Of a stretch of 6,871 nucleotides of DNA, positions 1-5,139 are shown piece by piece. Origin of the DNA: Bacteroidota bacterium (GTDB lineage Bacteria; Bacteroidota; Bacteroidia; Chitinophagales; Chitinophagaceae); NCBI GenBank assembly GCA_023423015.1, contig JAFAGE010000251.1, forward strand, positions 1 to 6,871, written 5' to 3'. The notes below the pieces were generated by a model. The model was not told where the DNA came from, ran no database searches, and saw only the letters and a list, made by a program, of their open reading frames with translations. The first letter of the stretch is position 1. Each line of letters starts with the position of its first letter. The position numbers and the translations under genes were made by a program.

Positions 1-90
1 GTTGTTGGTAGTCCGCTGGCGGTGAGGTCTGCACCGCTTACTTTTCCTCCCGAAGCACCTGCCAGTCCGCTTGCCAGTGCAGCAGCCAGT
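1..90 (-). pseudogene. RHS core fragment (fourth copy), cut by left edge
   Basis: The minus strand reads LAAALASGLAGASGGKV, then SGADLTASGLPTT. This matches residues 104-133 of the headless RHS protein at 2743-4350 with one visible change (S for T). In nucleotides it lines up without gaps with 3953-4042 and 6047-6136. The match stops abruptly after base 90, where the plus strand switches to the C-terminus of an HTH regulator. It is therefore the truncated 5' edge of a further RHS tip cassette continuing left of the window. Its own start and upstream core are missing at this junction. Confidence 0.8.
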
Positions 91-199
91 CATCGAACAG
101 CTCGAAGAAGACCGGCAGGCACTCTTCCGCATCATCGATACCACGCTTACTAAATCCAAATTCAAAAAGTTCTTCCAGAAAAATATTGCGGTGCTGTAA
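91..199 (+). pseudogene. XRE-family HTH regulator, C-terminal remnant
   Basis: The plus strand is open from the junction at about 91 to a TAA at 197-199. It reads IEQLEEDRQALFRIIDTTLT, followed by KSKFKKFFQKNIAVL. From memory, this resembles the helical C-terminus found after the helix-turn-helix in small XRE/HTH_3 regulators of Bacteroidota (DIEQLEEDDR.ALFRIID type). The DNA-binding domain and start are gone and replaced by RHS core sequence read on the other strand. A strong terminator hairpin starts 20 bases after the stop, as expected for the natural end of such a gene. The assignment is by recalled family pattern. It is too short to function. Confidence 0.6.
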
Positions 200-218
200 C
201 GCTTCCTTTAAACAGCAA

Positions 219-237
219 AGCCCGGCGCAGCCGGGCT
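219..237. terminator. Rho-independent bidirectional terminator
   Basis: There is a perfect 8-bp GC-rich stem, AGCCCGGC / GCCGGGCT, with a 3-base loop (GCA). On the plus strand it is followed by ATTTTCT and serves the HTH remnant ending at 199. On the minus strand the stem ends in a short T run and lies 19 bases beyond the stop of the lipoprotein gene, so it probably ends that convergent transcript too. Confidence 0.8.
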
Positions 238-255
238 ATTTTCTCAATTTCTTAA

Positions 256-906
256 TCACTTACTACTTTTCATTAAAACATAATCACTCGCGATATTCAC
301 TAACTCACTACCATATAAGTTTAGATCCTTTGAAGAAAAACTACCATCATCCCATCGCTTGATGTAATGATACTTATCACGCAGTTTACATTCTAAAAAC
401 CATGCAATACCATCCTTAGCTTCTATAGTCGTATCTAGCCGCGTTTCATTCCAATAGTTATTTTCTTGCAATGTCTTTAAAATCTGCCACCATTTTTGTA
501 AGGATAATTTTGTTGCTGTGTCCCTTAAGATTTTAGGTACATCATTTGCAGAAGACTTGCTCTTAAGCTCTTTGATATCCGCATACACTGTATCATTAAA
601 CTTGCTCAGCCTTACAACTATTGAATTATCAAAAGTTCTTAGCCAAATAAGCCTGACAAACTCCCCTTCACCCAAATAGTTGTATAATACAGGCTCCCGA
701 AGATTTAATAATACCTCAGAGGCCCATTTCCTTACATAATAGCCTTCACCTCTTTGATCTGCAGTTGTCCCGACAGCAGGAAAATATTGAAAGGCGCTGT
801 CTGGGGCATGCTGTTTCAATCTATCTTCTATCTCGGAAAACTTTATCTCGTCATTACTGCAAGAAGACAATAATATCGTTCCTACTATAAACAAAAACGA
901 TCTCAT
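256..906 (-). CDS. Putative immunity lipoprotein of the DUF4329 tip cassette
   Basis: This is a 216-residue protein starting with a short hydrophobic signal (MRSFLFIVGTILLSSC). The LSSC lipobox has its cysteine at residue 16, so it should be cleaved by signal peptidase II and lipid-anchored. The mature part is soluble-looking and rich in charged and aromatic residues, with a WFLECKLRDKYHYIKRW stretch near residues 169-185; I recognise no named domain. The ATG at 906 lies 4 bases after the stop of the preceding RHS tip, so the two are translationally linked. In RHS and other polymorphic toxin loci, the gene right after the tip is usually its immunity protein, and a lipoprotein would act outside the cytoplasm. 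The immunity role is inferred from position only. The shared hairpin at 219-237 ends the gene. Confidence 0.7.
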   Translation of the reverse strand: MRSFLFIVGTILLSSCSNDEIKFSEIEDRLKQHAPDSAFQYFPAVGTTADQRGEGYYVRKWASEVLLNLREPVLYNYLGEGEFVRLIWLRTFDNSIVVRLSKFNDTVYADIKELKSKSSANDVPKILRDTATKLSLQKWWQILKTLQENNYWNETRLDTTIEAKDGIAWFLECKLRDKYHYIKRWDDGSFSSKDLNLYGSELVNIASDYVLMKSSK

Positions 907-910
907 TAAA

Positions 911-1708
911 TCACATATTTGAAATGAAAAAAAACTTTTTCAACTCCTCCGCTTTTAAATCAACCTTAGGCTCATTTTTCGGATAGATAATAGCGCTTTG
1001 TCCATTTTGTCTAGTAGAGTCGTTAGGATCGCTTGGTAAATCAGTACTTATTTCAGACTCCCCCTTTGTTTTATGATCATACTTTTTAAGTGAACCGTTT
1101 GGTGTAGTTAAATACCCATCTATTTTTTTTCGGTCATTGATATCTTTGTCTTGACCAGAAAAATTATTATCGCTATATGAAACATCCTTACCCCAAGAAT
1201 TACCATGGGAATGAATATCAGCAACAGGCGTCGTGCCTTCTGGAGCTTCACTGGGTTTTACCGAAGCTCCAGAAGCCGCGTTTGGAACAGAGTAACTATA
1301 ATAAACTTCTCCATTTTCATCCTTGGCCATATAGATAGTTGCACCGTATTCTCGTTTTTCAACAATCGAATTATCATTATATAGTTGCCCGAAGTCTTTT
1401 GCTGCTTCCGTTGCAGTTTTGAACTTGTCACCCGGATTAGCAACGCGCATTCCATCGGGATCAATAAATCGTATTGGGTTGTCGAAACAATAATTATATG
1501 GAGAAAACCTACGCATTGAATCCGCCAACGGATCAATCACATGCCATCTTCCTATTTGCGGATCATACATTCTTGCACCGTAGTCATACCATTCCAATCC
1601 GTTTCCATCGGAGAACTCCTTATTCTGTAGCTCCTTTCCGTTATAGAGATACTTATTTTGAGGATTTCCATAAGCGAGCGCTTTCGAGCTTATCCCCGCC
1701 ATGGTCAA
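911..1708 (-). CDS. RHS C-terminal tip with DUF4329/JAMM-like domain, headless
   Basis: This 265-residue frame starts at TTG 1708 or ATG 1702. Residues 4-86 are the end of an RHS core: MAGISSKAL, YNGKELQNKEFSDG, WYDYGARMYD, IGRWHVIDP (52-60) and DNPIRFIDPDG. Residues about 95-215 form the tip: KREYGATIY (118-126), ADIHSHGN with HSH at 166-168, SGQD at 184-187, then GYLTTPNGSLKKYD (198-211). That order resembles DUF4329, and the HxH...SxxD arrangement is that of JAB/JAMM metal hydrolases, so a peptidase-like toxin is plausible; I infer this from motifs. The core upstream (to 1842) is in another frame because 4 bases are missing before PFGL, and its frame ends in a TGA overlapping the TTG. The entry is therefore a broken 3' end of a larger gene, perhaps not expressed. 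A lipoprotein gene follows after 4 bases. Confidence 0.75.
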   Translation of the reverse strand: MTMAGISSKALAYGNPQNKYLYNGKELQNKEFSDGNGLEWYDYGARMYDPQIGRWHVIDPLADSMRRFSPYNYCFDNPIRFIDPDGMRVANPGDKFKTATEAAKDFGQLYNDNSIVEKREYGATIYMAKDENGEVYYSYSVPNAASGASVKPSEAPEGTTPVADIHSHGNSWGKDVSYSDNNFSGQDKDINDRKKIDGYLTTPNGSLKKYDHKTKGESEISTDLPSDPNDSTRQNGQSAIIYPKNEPKVDLKAEELKKFFFISNM

Positions 1709-1842
1709 TCCAAACGGATGTGCGTTTCCTCGAGTAATGGTCCGCGTATGTGCGATACCTGGAGGTTGTCAAAGAACACATCGATGTTGTTGCTGATGTT
1801 GCTAACATAAATATACAAATACCCGCTTTTCGGTATGGCTAA
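1675..1842 (-). pseudogene. RHS core relic, 5'-truncated and frameshifted
   Basis: On the minus strand from 1842 the core reads LAIPKSGYLYIYVSNISNN, then IDVFFDNLQVSHIRGPLLEE, as in the other two copies. After LEETH, 4 bases are missing compared with the intact copies (LEETHYYPFGL), so the frame ends at TGA 1705-1707. The correct frame resumes as PFGLTMAGISS and runs into the DUF4329 tip. Similarity to the other copies ends sharply at 1842, so everything upstream in the RHS gene is lost. Confidence 0.8.
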
Positions 1843-2043
1843 CCTTTATTGGCTTTATCCGGCAAAATATTGAAGTTTTTGCCGTATGTCGCCCTTAATT
1901 CATGGTATTGCAATTTGCGATACCATGAATTGTAATGTTGAAAAAGGTGGCGGAGAAATCATGTGGACGAGCAGAATATCTTTTCTATACCCTGATAGAT
2001 TTGGATTATTCTTTACAAGGTTGTGAAAAACCACTTTTCAGCT
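1843..2043. other. Non-coding spacer between RHS relic and HTH relic
   Basis: I see no credible gene here. The stretch is bounded by the end of RHS similarity (1842) and the ATG of the HTH pseudogene (2044). It is AT-rich and holds one clear structure, the palindrome at 1897-1931. As it sits between divergent reading directions, it may be the old control region of the HTH gene. Confidence 0.6.
1897..1931. repeat. 35-bp near-perfect palindrome
   Basis: The arms AATTCATGGTAT (1897-1908) and ATACCATGAATT (1920-1931) are exact reverse complements. Inside them GCAA (1910-1913) pairs with TTGC (1915-1918), leaving one centre base and a single T/G mismatch at 1909/1919, which would be a U-G wobble in plus-strand RNA. 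No T tract follows, so it is not a standard terminator. It lies 113 bases upstream of the HTH relic's ATG. An operator for a dimeric regulator, a recombination site or an RNA hairpin are all possible. Confidence 0.7.
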
Positions 2044-2312
2044 ATGAAAGCAAGTAAAATCATTACCGCTTTGCGGGATAAAAGGAATGGAGCCAGACCC
2101 AGCCGGCTGATAGCAGCGGAGTGTCACGGGTTATGATCGGCAAGTATAGATGTGGGAAGCGGTGCCCTCCATTGATGCCGCCAAAAAAATCGTGGATGCT
2201 TTTGAGGCATCACTCGAATCACCTGGTGGGTGAAGATAAAAAGAAAACACTCCTGGATCTTATTGACATCTACGTCCGCGACGCCAAAGGCCGTAAAGCT
2301 TATGCTTCTTAA
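2044..2312 (+). pseudogene. XRE-family HTH regulator, multiply frameshifted
   Basis: Pieces in different plus-strand frames join into one small regulator. From ATG 2044: MKASKIITALRDK; then EWSQTQ...SGVSRVMIGKYR (about 2085-2150); then AVPSIDAAKKIVDAFEASLE (about 2160-2219); then HLVGEDKKKTLLDLIDIYVR (about 2219-2278) and DAKGRKAYAS with TAA at 2310-2312. The order is that of an HTH_3/XRE domain: helix 1, WSQ..LA helix 2, SGVSR..I.KYE recognition helix, VPS....KIADAFEVSLDYLVGE. At least three frame changes occur (near 2083, 2151-2160 and 2219), and the linker helix typical of relatives (IEQLEEDDR..LF) seems absent. It cannot make a normal repressor. It is convergent with the immunity gene at 2365-2733, and the two share the hairpin that follows. 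Confidence 0.75.
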
Positions 2313-2319
2313 AAACAAT

Positions 2320-2342
2320 AAAGCCCGGCAACACCGGGCTTT
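2320..2342. terminator. Rho-independent bidirectional terminator
   Basis: A 9-bp stem, AAAGCCCGG / CCGGGCTTT, with loop CAACA starts 8 bases after the HTH relic's stop. The minus-strand side is followed by ATTGTTTTTAAG, so it should also end the convergent putative immunity gene, whose stop lies 22 bases away. The design is the same as the hairpin at 219-237. Confidence 0.8.
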
Positions 2343-2364
2343 AGTATAAATAATCGATTTGGTA

Positions 2365-2733
2365 TTATGGCTGCATTAACTTATCAATATTTTCCTTGCT
2401 TAATGAGCCATTTATTTCCGGGTCTGTAAGAAAGCCGATCCGATCGGATACACTTTCACTTTCGAAGGTGACCCTATTTGACAATAAAATTGCATCTGCT
2501 GTATAGTTAATTTCAGATTCATCCAAAAAACCGTTTAAAAATGCCTCACACAAAGCCTTCAGATCTCTTTCCCCAATGAACAAATCAACATCTTCATCTA
2601 AGTAAACTGGTCGGCTTTTTCCTCTTTCTTTACCACCAGAAAGATATTCGCCCATCTCCTTGGAAATAATTAACTTAAAATCCTTGTATGGCAATTCACC
2701 ATTAAGCATCAACTTAATACTACTTGATTTCAT
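2365..2733 (-). CDS. Putative immunity protein for the basic RHS tip
   Basis: This is a 122-residue, strongly acidic protein without signal peptide or membrane segment, so cytoplasmic. Its start ATG (2733) lies 9 bases after the stop of the RHS tip gene. Notable stretches are GKSRPVYLDEDVDLFIGERD (39-58), ALCEAFLNGFLDESEINY (60-77) and LTDPEINGSLSKENIDKLM (102-120). I recognise no named family. Acidic charge opposite a basic toxin-like domain, small size and tight linkage fit a cognate immunity protein that neutralises an enzyme acting inside the cell; this is inferred from context. The hairpin at 2320-2342 ends the gene. The frame is intact although the upstream tip gene lacks a proper beginning, which suggests it may be kept for protection. 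Confidence 0.7.
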   Translation of the reverse strand: MKSSSIKLMLNGELPYKDFKLIISKEMGEYLSGGKERGKSRPVYLDEDVDLFIGERDLKALCEAFLNGFLDESEINYTADAILLSNRVTFESESVSDRIGFLTDPEINGSLSKENIDKLMQP

Positions 2734-2742
2734 AGAAAAAAT

Positions 2743-4350
2743 TTAATCGTTTTGCTGTCTGCCTTCTGGCCCTCCCCTCATGGGCTTTTTATGTTGGAAC
2801 CTATTAGCCCTATCGTATGTAAACTTCTGAGTTCTTATCACTTTACCGTCTTGATTTTTATATCTTACGTATTCCGCTCGAGACTGCCCTGGCCCTTTCC
2901 CAGGTTTAACGTCAGTAGTCTTTGTGTACTTCCCACCAACACTCTCTGTCTTTGTACTCTTTTCAACCTTTGATTGCTTTGAAGGAGAATTATTCGAATT
3001 ATTTTTTGAGGAACTTGACCCGCCATTGTTGCTGGCATTATCTTTCACGTCCACCTTAGCTCCTGGCGCTATCGGAGGCGTTATCGTTAATGGATTTCCA
3101 ACAACAGGTTTAACTTCTGGAGCGGGTAGTGGTCCCTTGGGTCCTGTTAAAGGCACAGTGGACATTCCCCCGTAAGTGGCTGCATCCTGAGCCCGAGTGG
3201 CATCATCGTCAGTATAGCCAGCGTCACCACTTGTTCCCATCGGTCCATCGGCAGGCCATGCTCCAAAAGTCACGGCATTCAATATCCCGTTCAAGACGCC
3301 ACCAGTAACAATAACAGCTTGACGCACTCCTTCCGTAAGTGTTTCGCCAATTTCTTGAACAGCCGGCAGGCTCGGTGGGCATGTTGGACATTTCCCATCG
3401 GGGTCATCGTATCTGATTGGATTGTTATATCCAAAGTGATAAGGACTTAAACTTTCTTGTCCTCCGTCGTCAGTCATCGGATCTATCTGTATAAACCTAC
3501 CGGTCTGCTGGTCGTATGTTCTTGCATTGAAGTCATATAGTTCTAACCCACTGCCATCAGAAAATTCTTTGTTCTGTGTCTCATTACCATTGAAGCCGCG
3601 TTTATTATCCATCTTCCCAATCGCGCGTGAACTTATCCCCGCCATCGCAAGTCCAAACGGGTAATAATGCGTTTCCTCGAGTAGTGGTCCGCGGATGTGC
3701 GATACCTGGAGGTTGTCAAAGAACACATCGATGTTGTTGCTGATGTTGCTCACATAAATATACAAATACCCGCTCTTCGTTATGGCTAAATTTGTCCGCG
3801 TATGCGTGGTGTATGTGTTCGATGTGCCGACCTGCTCGTAGCCGCTGCCGGTGCTCTCGAATTTAAATTGTTCATTCAGTAATATCCAGTTAACGTATGC
3901 CCGCGGCCTGGTAGTGACTGGTGAATGCGTATTGAGAAACGACGTTGCAACTGTTGTAGGCAATCCGCTTGCGGTGAGGTCTGCACCGGTTACTTTTCCT
4001 CCCGAAGCGCCTGCCAGTCCACTGGCCAGTGCAGCTGCCAGTTCCGCCACGGGGTTAGGTGCCTGTGTGGGCGTGCTGCCGCTGTTCCACCAGCTGTTTA
4101 CAGTCAGGTTCAGTTTATCGCCCGCCATCACCTTCAGCACAATGGCAGGACCAATTTTTTGCAAGCCCGATGCGGCGCTCACCCTTGCCCCGCGTGCATT
4201 GCCGGGAGGTGTATTGGCGGGATAACCGCCCGGCACATTCACGCGCGTAGATGGAAGGTTGCTGTAAAATGCCTCTTCGGTGGTGGCCGTTGCGGTTTCC
4301 ATGGTAGCAGCGGGGTACATGTCTGTCTGCGTTTCTTCGGTGAGCACCAT
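2743..4350 (-). CDS. RHS core 3' copy with basic toxin-like C-terminal domain, headless
   Basis: The frame has 535 residues from ATG 4350 (MVLTEETQTD), which is an internal residue of the RHS core in the rightmost copy, not a true start. Residues 1-241 match that copy with only six changes; from SRAIGK on they diverge. Residues 245-319 keep the RHS hallmarks (NGNETQNKEFSDG, YDFNARTYD, TGRFIQIDP at 283-291, NNPIRYDDPDG). Residues 320-430 are a Gly/Ala/Pro-rich spacer with a hydrophobic stretch (342-365). Residues 435-465 are a Ser/Asn/Lys linker. The last ~65 residues are compact and basic: GKYTKTTDVKPGKGPGQSRA, EYVRYKNQDGKVIRT, TYDRANRFQHKKP. This end looks like a small nuclease-type toxin module, but I cannot name its family. 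No secretion or YD-repeat part is present, so it is probably a displaced tip cassette. Confidence 0.75.
   Translation of the reverse strand: MVLTEETQTDMYPAATMETATATTEEAFYSNLPSTRVNVPGGYPANTPPGNARGARVSAASGLQKIGPAIVLKVMAGDKLNLTVNSWWNSGSTPTQAPNPVAELAAALASGLAGASGGKVTGADLTASGLPTTVATSFLNTHSPVTTRPRAYVNWILLNEQFKFESTGSGYEQVGTSNTYTTHTRTNLAITKSGYLYIYVSNISNNIDVFFDNLQVSHIRGPLLEETHYYPFGLAMAGISSRAIGKMDNKRGFNGNETQNKEFSDGSGLELYDFNARTYDQQTGRFIQIDPMTDDGGQESLSPYHFGYNNPIRYDDPDGKCPTCPPSLPAVQEIGETLTEGVRQAVIVTGGVLNGILNAVTFGAWPADGPMGTSGDAGYTDDDATRAQDAATYGGMSTVPLTGPKGPLPAPEVKPVVGNPLTITPPIAPGAKVDVKDNASNNGGSSSSKNNSNNSPSKQSKVEKSTKTESVGGKYTKTTDVKPGKGPGQSRAEYVRYKNQDGKVIRTQKFTYDRANRFQHKKPMRGGPEGRQQND
3617..4350 (-). repeat. 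RHS core direct repeat, copy A
   Basis: This 734-bp segment aligns without any gap to 5711-6444 at a constant offset of 2094 bases. Only six residues differ over the ~240 encoded. At the left the copies part where the tips begin (after the AMAGISS coding region). At the right, copy A ends exactly at the ATG of the headless gene while copy B continues into more core. Confidence 0.9.
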
Positions 4351-4351
4351 G

Positions 4352-4500
4352 CCAAAGATTCGTCGGTGTTGTCGAACCTCAGGTTTCCCTTGGCATCCTG
4401 CTTTTAGTCGTTGATAACATTTGCTTTCAAGTAAAAAAATCAGTTGGCAGAATTGATCTTCAATGCATAAAGTGAATCATCTGGTCGATACTGCAGCGCG
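4352..4500 (-). pseudogene. Degraded upstream RHS-like remnant
   Basis: The minus strand in one frame reads ALQYRPDDSLYALKINSAN, stop (TGA 4440-4442), FFYLKANVIND, stop (TAA 4404-4406), KQDAKGNLRFDNTDESLA. It then runs out of frame into the MVLTEE core at 4350. The text looks like a piece of the RHS wall, but it is not the sequence preceding MVLTEE in the rightmost gene (KDHLGNVR). A deletion or rearrangement has therefore fused an earlier region to the core, and stops have accumulated. Between 4501 and the immunity gene's stop at 4542 I see nothing more. Confidence 0.45.
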
Positions 4501-4541
4501 GCGCAAGAAGGCCGTTATCGAACACAAAGATGAAGATTATA

Positions 4542-4844
4542 TTACGCCGATTCTCTCACGATGTCAGAAATGAGAAGGAAAAGCCATAATATACCTAAAA
4601 AGATTAATAGCAATCCGCATGCTTTGTTAAATATGTTCTGTCCAAACCTTCGCACGAGTATTAAGCCAAGAATAACTAATCCAGGTCCACTAACAAGAAT
4701 TTGCATGTAATTCCAAAAAGGTCCATGCGGCAGCTTGTTTGTTAGTATCCCAAGTTTGAACATCAATATGTAGGCAAAAACCGGATAAAGGAAAATTAAA
4801 CATATCAAGTAGATAACCGTAGTATGGCGAAGTTTGATGCTCAT
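4542..4844 (-). CDS. Small three-TM protein, putative immunity to the hydrolase tip
   Basis: This 100-residue protein has three predicted membrane helices at about 8-29 (TVIYLICLIFLYPVFAYILM), 46-65 (YMQILVSGPGLVILGLILV) and 75-94 (ACGLLLIFLGILWLFLLI). No family is recognised. Its ATG directly abuts the TAA (4845-4847) that would end the RHS hydrolase tip in its restored frame, so it was built as part of that cassette. A membrane protein is a reasonable guard against a lipase-like effector acting at the membrane, but the role is inferred from position. The frame is intact although the tip next to it is frameshifted. No clear terminator hairpin follows. Confidence 0.7.
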   Translation of the reverse strand: MSIKLRHTTVIYLICLIFLYPVFAYILMFKLGILTNKLPHGPFWNYMQILVSGPGLVILGLILVRRFGQNIFNKACGLLLIFLGILWLFLLISDIVRESA

Positions 4845-5139
4845 TTATTTTCCGTTTAGTTTATTAAGGATTGAAGAAATTACTGTCTGCAGAGTGGATT
4901 CATCTATGTTGCTGTGAGTTGAAGTTTGCTTTTTTCCTTTTTCGTCAATATAACTTATAGAAATTCATTCTTAATTCCATCTTCGCTTCCATCTTTTCTG
5001 ACATTCTTACTGCCTCTAGATCCAATAGCCGATTTGTTTTTTTGGTAGACATTATAGTTTTCTTCAACATTGTCACTAATTGTGCGATCAACTTTATCGC
5101 TCTGTGGGCCATTTGCGGCGTCAATAGTAACAGTAAATT
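4845..5139 (-). pseudogene. Out-of-frame C-terminus of the hydrolase tip
   Basis: Reading past the in-frame protein in the next frame (about 5137 to 4961) gives TVTIDAANGPQSDKVDRTI, then SDNVEENYNVYQKNKSAIGS and RGSKNVRKDGSEDGIKNEF. A second frame change gives ISYIDEKGKKQTSTHSNIDE, then STLQTVISSILNKLNGK and TAA at 4845-4847. The TIDAANGP and THSNIDE segments look like the Asp and His regions of an alpha/beta-hydrolase triad, completing GYSWGG upstream. Both shifts equal loss of one base and fall at T runs on the coding strand (near 5135-5137 and 4961-4963). Because the restored stop abuts the next gene's ATG, this is clearly the ancestral ending. Confidence 0.85.

Noticed and set aside
1258..1536. 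Minus-strand 92-residue frame inside the DUF4329 tip gene
   Set aside because: It is an out-of-frame shadow of the tip, whose own frame carries recognisable motifs.
1996..2003. TAGATTTG resembling a Bacteroidota -7 box (TAnnTTTG) before the HTH relic
   Set aside because: No matching TTTG element at the expected distance upstream; one short match in AT-rich DNA is not enough.
2124..2318. Minus-strand 64-residue frame over the HTH relic
   Set aside because: It is antisense to the reconstructed XRE regulator and crosses part of the terminator hairpin; no family features.
2990..3045. Low-complexity Ser/Asn/Lys coding stretch as a possible repeat array
   Set aside because: No regular repeat unit; it is a flexible linker between RHS core and tip domain.
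3851..4407. Plus-strand open frames opposite the RHS core, repeated at 6008-6344
   Set aside because: They are antisense to a highly conserved core and appear in both copies only because the core is duplicated; Cys/Arg/Pro-rich text has no domain.
4463..4573. Short plus-strand frame (MHKVNHLVDTAARRKKAVIE...)
   Set aside because: About 36 residues, overlaps the end of the three-TM gene on the other strand, and has no start signal or family I recognise.
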